The notes under the pieces were generated by a model. The model did not search any database. It was given only the letters and a program-made list of their open reading frames with translations, and had not been told where the DNA came from. Positions 12,012 to 24,591 of a stretch of 64,000 nt of DNA are shown here, piece after piece. A program made the position numbers and the translations under genes. Position 1 is the stretch's first letter, and every line of letters starts with the position of its first letter. Source of the DNA: Arachis hypogaea (lineage: Eukaryota; Streptophyta; Magnoliopsida; Fabales; Fabaceae); assembly GCF_003086295.3 (NCBI RefSeq), contig NC_092045.1, positions 88,302,693-88,366,692 on the forward strand. The letters run 5' to 3'.

Positions 12012-13470
12012 TCAAACTGGGTGTGAAGAAGTGTCATCTCCGGAAGGATGGACTGCTGGTGTCTCTGTGAGTGGAAGGAGGTCTGTCTGCTGAAGGAGAG
12101 GCTCAGTCTGTAGAGGAATTTTCGGGTCAGCTGGCTGGATCGGATGGGGCTCCTCATGGCGTGGTGTAGCCTGCTCAGCCCGGGTATGTGCCTCCTCCAC
12201 AATATCGCTCGCCTCCTCCTCAGATGTCTCTGAAGGTGTGTTAGGCTCTGAGGGGATGTCACCACCAGATCGGATCATCAGCTTGAGGTGCTCATAATGT
12301 CTCTTGTGGCGACGCTCAGACCTCTCAAAACGTTGCCTGTTGCGACGTTCAGACCTCTCAAATTACTGCTGGTGGTGGCACTCCATCTGGTCTAAGCGGT
12401 CAAAGAGTCGGTGCACCAGAAGATAAACTGGCTCAGGAGTAGGTAGGGGTGCAGTAGATGGAGCTGGGGTAGCGGATGCTAAAGGGGCAGCTAAAGATAT
12501 AGCTGCCTCAGCAGATTTAGTGAGAAACGGAGGTTGGTAGCCAAGAGCCTGAAACTTCCTACTGTGAGGGATGATCTTCCTGCAATCCGTAGCGGATGGC
12601 TTTTCATCAGCAATTTCCCAAGGTACCTCAGCTCGGCGACCCAACTGAGTAATCAGGAATGGAAACGGGAGGGTGCCTCTGACATGGACCCTGGTCATGT
12701 AATGCCAGATGAAGCGGGGCAGATATAGGTCCTTACCCTCCATCACACACCAGATGAGGATAATCATAGCAGCTGGCACCTCTGTCTCATGAGTGCTCGG
12801 TATTACGTAGTTACTTAGAATCTGCTGCCATAGTCGAGCCTCATCATTCAGATATATTAGCCTGATTCCCTTGGGTACCACTGTGCTCTTTCCCATGACC
12901 CATGAAACAGTAGGATCAAGAGCTATAGCCCGTTTTACTGCATCCCAGTCAAATCTCAGAAATCTCATATCCTCCTCAGCCTTTTGGTAACCGTCTAGCT
13001 GATTTGATTTAGGTGGGAGCTGGAGGATATCTTCTATGGCTTCCTCAGTAACCAGAAGTTGCTTGCCTCTGAGCTGTACTGCATCCAAGGATGTTTTAAA
13101 GTAGTTACAGTAGAATTCTCTGACCCAGGATGAGTTGATCTCAGTCAAGTTTCTCTCTAGGAAGAACCAGCCTCTCTGTTTAATCTAGTCTGAAGTGTAT
13201 GGCTTGAGTTCTTCTGGGATTTTGAGTGTCCTTTCCAGGATATAGGTTTCTAGATGTGGCAAAAGCTGGGTACCTCAGCTCATAGTATTTGTTTGCAAAT
13301 TTTACTGGGTCAGCTGCAGGTACTAACTGATAAGCCTTTTCCTGCGGGGTAAAGTTCTTCTCCCGCCAGGAATCATCATGTAAGATGCCAAGGATGGACA
13401 TAGAGGATTCGCCTCTTTTCCTTTTGCCAGTGGTTGCTTTGCCCTTTCCTTTGCTTTGAGGGTCAGACAT
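12012..13470 (-). pseudogene. Third ORF of element D (Athila-type 'putative plant transposon protein'), broken
   Basis: The likely start is MSDPQSKGKGK (ATG at 13470), a basic N-terminus. The body has the recurring plant pattern SSWVREFYCNYF...QLRGKQLLVT...DGYQ..., typical of the third ORF found 3' of pol in Athila-lineage elements; its biochemical role is unknown. The frame shifts near 13235. After the shift an in-frame TAG occurs near 13185, and a further stop follows HHQQ at 12363. The C-terminal part (12278-12012) is acidic and Pro/Thr-rich and ends SSHPV. Joined across the breaks it would be about 480 residues. It resembles the intact third ORF of element C in position and domain type but not closely in sequence. 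No gag or pol of element D is found next to it. Confidence 0.65.
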
Positions 13471-13482
13471 CCTGAAAAGCAA

Positions 13483-14060
13483 AAATTCCAGGATATAATG
13501 GAAGAATAAAAGCAGGAAAACAAGTAGGCAGATAGAATAATAGCAATATAAGCACAGAGTGGCAAAAGAGCAAGAGAAGTATGAAATGAGTTAAATGTAT
13601 GTGCATTGTGGATTGTATGCAAGTGGAAAAGTTTGAAAATAGAAATCACAATCCAAAATATATGATAAGTGGAAGTCATGTTAATTAGGAAAAACAATAT
13701 CATGCCCTGAGTTAGAAAGTTAAAGTAATCAGGTAAAAAAAGAAGTTGGAAAGTTAAAATGGTTAGTAGGTAAAAAGGAAGTTAAAAAGTGAAAATAGTG
13801 AGTTAGTAAAAAGACAGTTAAGGTAAGTGGCAGGATGATGGGTTTCCTAGTTAACAAGAAATCCACAAATTTAAAGAACAATCAACCCGAATTCAAGCAA
13901 AGATATCAGTTTATTGATGACAATTTAGACAGATACACGAGTTGCAAAATTAAAATGAAATCGTCAATAAAGCAATTTATTAACCAGGGAGTCAAAAGGA
14001 ATACAACATTTGAATTGTCTATGCATAGTTTTTTCTCAAATAATCAAATATTGCTCAACG
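13483..14060. other. Junction zone between element D and the resumed LTR of element A
   Basis: This is purine-rich, low-complexity sequence (for example 13725-13830) followed by sequence that becomes alignable to the element B LTR by about 14060. No second LTR, PBS or target-site duplication for D is visible, so D's 5' half (LTR, gag, pol) was deleted or lost before or after insertion. Confidence 0.45.
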
Positions 14061-17000
14061 GGGGTATCATTTCTGGAAATTTATATAGTACTCGGTCACA
14101 CTTACGTCGTAGGGTCAACAGAGTATCGAGTTTTCAACCTAGTACATGTGGTGGCAAGCCACGACACTTAATCCAGAGAACCTCGTATCTCAGATATTTC
14201 AAATTCATAAGCCAAATGAATAATTCAAAGATCATATTTCAACATTCTCAATCCATATCTCAACATTCTCATCATTCTCAATATCATCATCATTTATCAA
14301 TCCAAATCTCATTTCTAAATTCATTCAAAAATCATATTTCAAAGAAAATCCTCATCATCCTTCTTTCTATTCTGTTCATTAACAATCCCAATTCAAAACA
14401 TAATTCTTTTTAATTAATTACTTCAAATAAAACTTCCAATTTTATAAAATTTCGGCAGCATCTCCTGTAAAACTCGGACACTGCCACCCTTTTTGGGTCC
14501 CAACCAAACCAAACCAAACACCTGTTAATCATTCAAATCACTTCCAATAACAATTTTCACGACAACCACACTCAACCCAAGGAAATTGCAAAATCCAGAA
14601 TCCAATCAACCAATCCTATAAATCGCAATCTAGATCAACCTCATTCAACATCATCAATCAATAATTAAGAACTCTCAGTTTTCTCAAACAGTTTCGAACC
14701 AAACCGTTCCTCAAACCTTGTTCGAACCATTTTCAAGAGAGTAAATTATTCTCGGTAAGCAAACCGTTTTCAAAAATTAAATCCTTTCCAAATTTGTTTT
14801 AAAATCAGATTCCGATATGAAATCAAATTTCAATATTAAATCTTTTCTAAAATCAAACCATTTCTAAAATTAAACTAAATACCAATAATAAATCTCCTCC
14901 TCAAGGAAAATCACTTTAACAATTTCATTCAACTAATCAAAACACCCAACTTTCTCAATCAATCAATCTGTCAATCAGACTAATAATCTCATTCATCCAA
15001 AATAACTCAATTCAAATCATAAGACTTACAAAATCACAAAAATGTATTTCATGCATTAATATCGATTTATAACAACTCTGGAAAGAAAAATAAGTTTAAG
15101 AAAGATGCCCCTACCTCATTTACGATTTAATTACGCGACAAACTCCGTTCTCTCTCGGCCTATAACCTTGGCAATCACCACCACATCCCATTTCACTCTC
15201 ACTGGCAACCTCAAACGCGACATGCAATAACCAGGAATCGATCCTACATTATCAAAACCTCAGAATTTCCACCAAACACATAACATAATGCATACACACT
15301 AGCTGTGAGAGTTTCGGAACAGAAATGCTTACTGTAACAAAAGAAAAACATGGAAGCAGAGTGGTAGTGGATCCCGGCCGACAGAACGGCGGCAGCCTCT
15401 AGCAGCAATGGTTCATCTTCCTCTGCGGCCTTCTCCTCGCGCGCATCCCTTCCTCTGCAACGGCAAGCTGATCTGCAACTAGGGAGCAAGCTCGGCGATG
15501 ACCATGGAGGCACGGATGGTGGCGACAGGCTTCATCACCGACCGCAGCGGTGGCTGGCGCGACGATGGCGGCGATGCGACGGTCACGGCAGTCCCAGGCT
15601 CACGACTCTCGCCCTCCACATCGCTCCCTCTCTTGCTCATGAACTCTCTCTTCGCGACTCAGCTCTATGACGGTGATTCGATGGCCACAGTGACGGGATA
15701 GCAGTGGCGGCGCAGCAGATGCGGTCTCCTCCCTTCCAATCCCTCTCATCTTCCCCGTCACTCTCTTTCTCTCGGTTCCCAAACACTCTCTCTCTCTTTT
15801 CCCTTTCCATTCAGCTCCCTCACTCCAACTCCCCGTCTCTCTTTTCTATCTTTTATTTTTTTACTGCTGTTGTGCAGTGTGTGCTAGATTAGGAAGAAAA
15901 GGAAAGGGAAAAAGTGGAAAGGCGGCTAGTTTAAAGAAACTAGGATTAGGGTCTCAATTAGGTTTTGTATAATTGGATTTAGGAATAACTCGGTGATTTT
16001 ATAAAATTAGGAGGGTAAAGTGATAATTTAAAATCAAATTTAATCCAATAATAATAATAATATCTGTAAAAATACTATTTAATTATTAACTTAATTTATT
16101 TTCAAATAAATATTCTATTTCAATAATTAAGGATAATCTAATTAATTTACTTTAAAATCATAAAATAGAGTTCAAAATTTAATTATTCAAATTAAACCAT
16201 TTATCTGAAATCCTCATTATTTTTCAATTACTCAAACTTTTAAATTAATAATAAGAAAATGTTCAACCTATATATAAATTTCTAAAATTAATATCATGAA
16301 TAAATAAAATAAATCATAATTAGTTTATTATTTAATTTCTAAAAATATAGGGTCTTATATTTTCAATTTATTAGTAGAATAGAATAGTATTTTAATAAAA
16401 TTTTCAATTCGTAAGTAAAGTTATGGTAGAGTCTAAATTCTACCATATCTTACTTGTTGCCAACTCTATTCAAAAACAGAAAAATACATAATTTTTTTAA
16501 TAATCAAATCTTTATTTTTTTTTAAAATTTAAAAATAAAAATTATTAAAATTTAATTAAATTAATTATTAACTAATTATAATTTTAATTTTATTTGTTAT
16601 ATATATTATATATTAGATTTATTCTCTCTCTATACTTTTTCTATCATCATTATTAAAAAAAATATTGAATTATGAGCCCAAAAGTAGTCTAAAAAATAAA
16701 TGCAAATTAAGATATAGAGTCCCTTAATTGGCTTAATATGGTCATTATATTACGGAGTTTTCGATAAACCAAGTATAAAATATGGCATTCAGATTCAATT
16801 ATAACAATAAAAAAAATTGATTCTAATAACTTTAGACCATAATTCTGCTTTATATTCTTTTTCTTAGATGTTCTATTTTTTAATTTTTAATAACCCTTAA
16901 TTTATATCTATTCTGTAACAGGCCCAAGCTCATAAAGCCGCAATATCAGTTTCTTAGCCCAAAGGGTACTGATTTAAATTAGCATTTCAAATTAATACGG

Positions 17001-17639
17001 TTAAAAGCAACGTTGTAACGCTTAAACAACTTACTAATAAGCAATAAACAAGTATAATAATCCCTGATATCACGTAATAAGATTAAAATTATAATTTTAA
17101 ATTTTTTATTAAAATTATAATTTTAAATTTTTTTGTTAAGATTAATTTAAATTATAATAATTTAATTAATAAAAATATAACATATTACGTATTATTCATT
17201 TTTTCTTAATCTAGTATTAAATGTATTAATTCTAAAATAGTTATTAATTAGTTTAAATAATTTATTTTTTCAATAAATTAAACATATATACTCAATGTGA
17301 CCATAAATAACCTAGTAATACTTAGACATACCAATAAATTTTTATATGTTGTTTTACTGTCAAGTAAGAACATATCAAAATCAGCTCAAAATAAATAAAT
17401 TATTAGAGAATTCTAATATACAAAATTCTCTAATAAACAATAAATAATTTAAACCCACTAAAAAACAACTCAACACTTTTCTTTGATACCTGCAAAACAT
17501 ATACCTGAAATAATATTTTATCAATATTAGTATACAGTTTTACAATCATCGACGATATTTACTATACGTGACTCCTTCTTAAAAGTTGTTCTATATACGT
17601 GTGCAATCGAAAGATAAATGACTGGACTTTATTTTATTT

Positions 17640-17998
17640 TTCTAAATTACTATAATTATGCATTATTCATTAAATGCTACTTGTAATATAATTATAATAA
17701 AGATATTTTTCTAAAATAAATTTAGAAGCGAGAATAGTTCTTTCATTTTGGAGGAAAAATGAATTCATGAGGAATTGGCACTTCATTTTTATTAGTTGAT
17801 AATGTATTAAATATTGATTTTAGATAATTATAATAAAGATATTTTCCTAAATTAGTAAAATCATGCATTATTCGTTAAATGTTAATTGTAATATAATTAT
17901 AATAAAGATATTTTTCTAAAATAAATTAAGAAGATAAAATAGTGATTTCATTTTAGAGGAAAAATGAATTCATGAGAAATTGACACCTCACTTTTATT
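17640..17998. repeat. Diverged tandem pair of about 170 bp, with a third copy at 23085-23330
   Basis: Both halves contain, in order, ATGCATTATTC(A/G)TTAAATG, AATATAATTATAATAAAG, TTTTCTAAAATAAATT, GAGGAAAAATGAATTCATGAG and TTTTTATTAGTTG. The same order of blocks is found at 23085-23330, ending CCAATTTTAGTATATT. The copies are substantially diverged. The conserved order suggests an old mobile or amplified unit, but I see no clear terminal repeats. Confidence 0.65.
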
Positions 17999-18389
17999 AG
18001 TTGGAGAAAAAATTCAGTTTTAGTATATTTCTCAATATTATATATTTTTTTCTAATCATATATCTACTGTTTTCTTTCTTTCGTTTAAGCATTTTGAACC
18101 TGGATTTAACTTATCGTAATTCTCACTTCGCAGTCACTCTATTAGATGTAGTTGATAACTATTGAAATTCTTTGATTAAAATAGGAGAAAAATATTTTAT
18201 TATATGATAGAATTAATACGAGTATATTTTGTTATTAAATACACAAAGTTAATGTAAAATAAAATTACACATAAAAAAGTAAAAAAATAAAATTAAAATA
18301 GCAAAAACGATAAAAAGATTATTTTTACAATTTTGTTTTGTTATTTTTATATATAGAAGATTAGAAAATAAGAAACTTTTGACTAAATT

Positions 18390-21323
18390 AATTTTGTATT
18401 TGTTGTATTCAAATTAAATAAGTAATAAATTATATTATTTTAATTTATTCCTTAAATTTATATATCATAAAAATCAAATCAATATACATAATTTTAAATT
18501 ATGTGATACTTAAATATCTAATCAAATCAATTAGTTGATATAATTAATGCATCATAATAAATTATATTTAATGAGTTAAACAAAATAAATTAAGAAACAC
18601 TCTCAAAAACATACTACGTTGACTCTATCGTTAAATGTAAAAAATCAAATTTTATATAATAGAATCGATAATATAATAGACGGCAATAAAGAGAAAGATA
18701 AACATTTTAGATTCTAGGTTGTTTTATTTGGATGTTGTAATGTGGGTATCACATTATTTTACTTATGCTACCCTATGGACCTTTTTGCAACTTTATTTTA
18801 GTATCAATAGAATTTTACTATCTTTTAGTAATAAATTATAATTCAAAATAAAACTGAAAAAAAAAGTAAAGAATATAAAATTATTGATTGAAATTTTATT
18901 TTATTTTTGTTATTATAACAGGTATTTTTATTTAATATACCAACACCGTACAAAATTAATCGTAAAAAAAAGTATAAAATATAAATAAATATACTGAATT
19001 AAGAGATAAAATTATATTTGTTATCTCATTTTTACTTTTAGCAGCACAATAGAATATCATATACTCAACATAATTTAAGATGCAAATTATAATTAATTAT
19101 ACTTTTTATTTTTAAATATTTAAAATTAATCTTAATATAAATAAAAATAATTTAATATATTAAATAAATTAATAGAATAATATAAGTTAACTATTTTTTG
19201 ATTAATTTTGTTGTTTTTTTTACTACCTTTAAAATTATGGATTTTTTTTAATTTGACCGTGAAATAAAATTAGAGTTGTTGGTCTATACCATTAAAAAAA
19301 TAATACTATGTAATTATATTTGTACATATAACATGTTCCTAAATTTTTATATGCAAAACTTAAGATTTTGTATTTTTTTGTTTATGCCATAAATAAGTAT
19401 TATTTACAATGATTCATATTAATTTAAAAGCTTAAAAACTTTTGCACGTATTAATTTTATATTTAATATTAAAACATAAAAATTTACTATGTTATTTTAC
19501 TATTAATGTATGTAGTATTATATTATAAAATATAAAAATTAAAATGATTATTATATAGCTTAGATGGATTGAACTAAATATAAAAATATAAAATAGAATT
19601 ATATTATTAAATTTTAGTAATTTTAATTAGTTAATAATATAAAATAAGATAGAAGTGACTATTTATAATTGAATAGTTTTGATTGATTAGACTAAAAAAA
19701 TCGAAAAATACTCTAAATAAAAAGTCAAATTAACTTTAATATTAAATTCATTAATACGATTTTAATTTTATATAATAGTTAGATAATAAATTAGTAAAAG
19801 CAAATGGAAGGATGACTTTAATTAGTATTTGATAAAATATTCTTTTAGAATAATTAAAAAAATAAAAGTATGATATTATTAAAAATAATACATTTTTATG
19901 TTTAAAATACATTTAAATAAAATATTTATAAAATATAAAATTTAGAATAACATAGCTTCATGGATATTAATCATTAATCAATTATGAACTAACATAAAAT
20001 TATAATACAATTTATTGTCGAAAAATAATCAACAATTGATATTAATAAATATAAAAATCATCCAAACACTTTGATTAAAAGTATGAGTGGTTAATTATTA
20101 GTTATTATTAATAATATTTTGTTCATATAACTAAAACTAAAAATATAATTATGCATATTTAGATTTTAGAAGAATAAATGTATAAGTAACAAATAATATA
20201 ATTTATCATGCATATTATAAATTAATGAATTGAACTAACTGATATAATAAATTATAATTAATTAATTGGTATAAATTATAATAAATTATATGATATTCAA
20301 AGAGAAAATAAAATGAATAAGAAGAAAATAAAAAGAAATAGAAGAGATAAAAGACTATAATAAAATAAATTGAGTGTGAGAGGTTTATTTTTTTATACAA
20401 ATTTTATATCACATCCGTTTCAATAATAATAAATAAAAATACATCAACTTGATATCTAAGAGAAAATGATGAGATAAAATCATAACACAGTTCTAAAACA
20501 AAAGCTTAAATCAAACCATAATATCATTGCATAACATAAATTGAAAGTAATTTCACACTATAATATACCACATATATCATATATTACTCTAAATGATGAG
20601 CACGAGAGTTGAAGAGTGTGTGGTGGTTTGTGTCCACGATAGTTGCCTTCTTGCGACAACGCCTCATAGGAAGAAAAAGAATTGTTGTAAAAGTTACCTA
20701 ATGAAAGAGTAATTGGTAAAAGAATTATATTTTCTTCTAGCATATATGGTCTTTTATAGTGGTAAAATAAAAATGGAAGGAATAAAATTTTATATTTTTA
20801 TATTCAGAATAAAATTTGATATTTATCGTAATAAAATTAAATAACTAATCAGTTATAATTCATGTATTTAAATAAATAAAATAAAAATATTGTTAAGAAT
20901 TAATCAAAACAGTTAGTTGATACAAATAATTAGTATAATTGATTTTATTTGATTTATTGAATTCAAAAAAATAAATTAAAAAATAATTAATTGAATTAAT
21001 TAGTTAATATAATTAATTTATTATAATTGATTGGATTTAATAAATTAAAAAAATAAATAAGAAAACATATGAGTCAGTGATTTTTTAACTAAATTAATCT
21101 GTATTTATTGTATTTAATCATTATAAGCAACAAATCATCTATGCTATTATGTACCTTATAAATTAATAAATTAAAATAATTGATATAATAAATTACAATT
21201 ATTTAATTGATATGAATTATAATAAATTGTGTGATATTTAAAAATCTAATTAAATCAATTAGTTGATATAATTAATTTACTGTAATAAATTGTATTCAAT
21301 GAATTATAAAAATAAATTAACAA
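18390..21323. repeat. Dispersed AT-rich repeat family (three or more copies)
   Basis: Segments at about 18390-18611 and 21080-21323 share ACTAAATTAAT(T/C)TGTATTT, ATCTAATxAAATCAATTAG, TTGATATAATTAATxx and a shared end AACAAACAC(T/G)CTCAAAA or close to it. Related but shorter matches are at 20140-20300 and 20890-21060. Composition bias makes the edges uncertain. Confidence 0.5.
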
Positions 21324-21750
21324 ACACGCTCAAAAGTAGTGACGGATCTAAAAATTTTAAATAGTGAGAATAAACATATAGCATATAAAAATAATAAAAA
21401 TATTTATAAATATATCAAAATATATAAAAAATAAATAATATAAAAATATTAAATATTAAATATTTTTTATGTAATCATTATCACTATTAATATATTGATA
21501 AATAATAATATGGTTATTAATTTATTTTTCTGTAAATTAAATATAATAATAATAATAAATAAAATTAATCAAAATATAAATAGATTATCTTCTAATCAAT
21601 AATAAAAGTGAAATATATTTTTTTATAAATTATATACAATAAATGATATTTTAGAGAAAAAAAAACTATACTAAATTTCTCATATACTTATTATATATTT
21701 TATAGATTATTTAATTATTTAATAAAAGAAAGACAAAAAATTAATTTTTA

Positions 21751-21801
<51 letters not shown>
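21751..21801. repeat. (AAT)n microsatellite
   Basis: Nearly perfect AAT repeats over about 51 bases. Confidence 0.95.
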
Positions 21802-21802
<1 letters not shown>

Positions 21803-22982
21803 TTCGTTATTTAGATAGATAAAAATACAAAATGCGTTAATATTTTAATTAATTTTTATTTTAATTTATGTTTGAGAATTAATTATCAAAATAGATATTC
21901 AATATAAAATTCTTCAATTTACTGATAAATATTAAAGTGGAATTGAAAAATAAATAGAGATAAAATCTTAACTAAATAAATTTATTAATTAAATAATGTT
22001 ACAATAATATTTTATTTTTATTAAGTTAATTTAATATATAATTTTATCTTATATTTTTAGATATAAATTAGAGTCTAATTTTAATTATTGATAGTATAAA
22101 ATATTTTATATAATTGTTTAATTATGTCTATTTTTTGGATTATCATTTAGGTGAATGCAATCAATATAAAAGATAGTTATTTTTTATAATATAATATTAC
22201 GTCATTGAATATTTGTGTAAAACTAATTTGCACTAATAATGTATCAAAATTATAAATTGTACCTTAAAAGGATCAACTTCGATGAAAAACGTTTTTAACA
22301 AAGAATACATTCTTATTTTATGAAGTAGTAAAAGAAAAATAATAAATATAAAATTATGAGTTGGCTCTCAAATTTAGATTCATGTACCACAGAAAAATAC
22401 TATATATAGACTTTAGTAAAACAAAAATAAATATGTAAATTATTTATTATTAAATTAATTTTTATTATATACAGTAATTACACATCATATATTAATTTTG
22501 TTAAAATTATATAATTTTTCATAATATTATTAGAATCATTATCTTTTATCATAATTAGAGAAATTTCGGACAATGAATAAGAATATTATACCTGATATAT
22601 ACAGATTGAAATAGAAATATATGTGTTGAAATTTAGAAATATAAATTCTATTATATCTTCCTAAACAAACCTAAACAACTCTACACTAATAGTCTGTGCC
22701 ATGTCGTGTTTTTCAAGACTTATATTTAGGAACATATAGAATTTTAATAATAATACACAGGTAATTGAAATAGTTTATATACAGATTTTTCAAGTTATTA
22801 TTATTATTATTATTGGATAATAAATGAGAATTAGAATTATATTAATTTTTTTAAAATTAATATAATTAAAATGACTAAAAATATTTAAAATTAATGTCCG
22901 TTATTAATATCATAAAATTTGATCATTTTATGATTAGATTCAAATATTTTTATCATGATTACTACGACCGGTGCAATTATCA

Positions 22983-22993
22983 TATTATTATTA

Positions 22994-23046
<53 letters not shown>
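22983..23046. repeat. (ATT)n microsatellite
   Basis: About 21 ATT units with one GTT interruption. A shorter array of the same type (about 7 units) is at 22795-22814. Confidence 0.95.
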
Positions 23047-23048
<2 letters not shown>

Positions 23049-23406
23049 AATGATTAAAAGTATTTTCAATTGATAATTGATAAGTAGTTTAATAATGCAT
23101 TAAATATTGATTTGATATAATTATAATAAAGATATGTTTCTAAATTAATATAATTATGTATTATTCATTAAATATTAATTATAATATAATTATAATAAAT
23201 ATATTTTTTATAAAATAATTTAAAATAGAGAATAGGAAAGTTCATTTTGGAGGAAAAATGGAGTCACGAGAGATCGACACATCACCTTCATTAGTTGGGG
23301 GAAAACCCAATTTTAGTATATTAAGTAGATAGCAATAATGTCAAATAGGGGTATTCATGGCAAGGTGAAATCAAGTTTGATGTAATTTAAATTTGGCCCA
23401 AAATAT

Positions 23407-23582
23407 GAGTTAAACCCAAAGTGGTCCCTGAGATTCACGGTTTGCACTAATTTAGTCCCTGACTTACCAATTGTACCATTTATGTCCCCGACTTTCTTAA
23501 AATTGCACCAAGGTCGTCCCTAGCCACATCTTCGGGCAAATTAACTGCCGCCAGCAGTGACCTGGCACTGAGAAGCCACGCT
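23407..23582 (+). repeat. Left terminal inverted repeat of the MULE
   Basis: The repeat starts GAGTTAAACCCAAAGTGGTC and matches the reverse complement of 40757-40932 with only a few differences. The similarity ends after AGAAGCCACGCT. Confidence 0.92.
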
Positions 23583-23763
23583 GGCATAGATAACGGGAAG
23601 CTGAGGTGGCAATTGAAACTATTTGACCCAATGTGGTCCCTATACCTAGTTTTAATCCCAATTTCTACCATGGCATCGTTACCCCTCTTCATCTTCTTCT
23701 TTTTGCCCAGCAACGTTCTTCATTGTCTCTGTTGTTGTTACTCGTTGAACTGAAACGAAAACC

Positions 23764-24252
23764 ATGATTGGGTGTGCGAGCCAGGGTCAAGGAAGCTCTA
23801 CACGATCGACGACGAGAATGTGGAGTCAGACCAGACCGTCGCGGGTACCAAAGCGGTGTGGGTGTGGCTGCCGGCCGGTGCTTCGTTGGTCCGGAACAAC
23901 TACCAACCCAGATAAGCCCTTCTTGGTTGTCCAAATTACAATGTGAGTTTTTGGTAAGAAAAATTGATTACTGGTTTTCTGTTCTTTCCTTCTTATGATA
24001 TCTCATATTCAGACTAGGAGCAAAACATGGTGTGGATTTTTTCTCTGGACTGATGATGTAGAAGAAGAAGAGGAACATGAAGGAAGAGTGGATGCAACTG
24101 CAGTTGACAATGAGCAAGTCAGAGTTAATTTAGCCTGGAGGATTGGAAAATTGGAAGCTGAAGTGAGGACCCAAAAATCTATGATACAATTCTTAGGCAT
24201 AGTGGTGTTTTTCACTGTAGTTGTTGTATTGATTATGACTTTGAAGTTTTGA
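23764..24252 (+). pseudogene. GRF-type zinc finger, coiled coil and membrane tail protein in the MULE
   Basis: Exon 1 (23764-23942) reads MIGCASQGQGSSTR..., then CGCGCRPVLRWSG and TTNPDKPF, the CxCG...NP...F core of plant GRF zinc fingers. Directly after PF the frame slips: one G is missing near 23923, so the next conserved GCPNY segment is out of frame. A 70-base intron fits GTGAGT at 23943 to AG at 24012. Exon 2 encodes TWCGFFLWTDD, an acidic Glu run, a heptad-like segment (WRIGKLEAEVRTQKS) and a C-terminal hydrophobic helix ending VVVLIMTLKF then TGA. Such short GRF/TM proteins are common in legume genomes, but their role is unknown. Being inside the TIRs it travels with the MULE, either as a captured host gene or as a second element gene. 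It is broken by the 1-base deletion unless that is a sequencing error. Confidence 0.6.
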
Positions 24253-24591
24253 AGTTCTGACAATATTGTATGTAATGTGTTCATGGATGAATGAAAGTAA
24301 GAGGTGGTTTTTTATCTTGAGATATATGCCCTGTTTTTGATTGAGTGGTTATCATAAAGAGAAATAATTACAGATCATCTGACATCATAATAGCATAATG
24401 CATAATTACAAAAGTAGCAAAGATAAACCTATTTGAGTTACAAAACATTAAAGGAACAGAAGAAGTGCCACATCATAGTTATCAAGGCTGGCAATACAAA
24501 AGTTATGGCAATTGTCCTAAATAAAGCAACTATCTACTAACTGCCTTTAACAAAATAACAAAGTACTGTCCTAAACATCCTAATGTCAAAG

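Larger units (their letters stand above)
8025..16359 (-). mobile_element. 5' LTR of element A, interrupted by element D
   Basis: The LTR opens at 8025 with TGTAACACCCT, as in element B. It runs to about 8846, is interrupted by a truncated Athila-like element, and resumes no later than about 14060, where it aligns with the element B LTR around GTGGTGGCTAGCCAC. It ends at 16359 with GGTCTTATA, where the terminal CA has decayed to TA. The last 1485 bases (14875-16359) match the 3' LTR at 1-1483. Without the insertion it is about 3.1-3.3 kb, similar to B's LTRs (about 3.44 kb). The exact right junction with element D, somewhere in 13480-14060, could not be placed. Confidence 0.8.
16360..23337. 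other. AT-rich gene-free stretch with dispersed repeats
   Basis: No frame here looks like a gene; the longest are about 61 codons and low in complexity. The stretch holds a diverged tandem pair at 17640-17998 with a third copy at 23085-23330, a repeat family at about 18390-18611, 20140-20300 and 21080-21323, and trinucleotide arrays. I recognise no transposon ends. Confidence 0.7.

Noticed and set aside
13835..14413. A 192-codon plus-strand frame
   Set aside because: It runs across the junction zone and LTR sequence antisense to the element, with biased Ser/Asn/His composition from AT-rich DNA and no recognisable motif.
15244..15513. An 89-codon minus-strand frame in the second LTR copy
   Set aside because: Its counterpart in the first LTR is disrupted, and the frame is a by-product of the GC-rich LTR block.
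20558..20743. A 61-codon minus-strand frame in the AT-rich stretch
   Set aside because: It has mixed composition but no motif, and the surrounding sequence is low-complexity. I could not support a gene.
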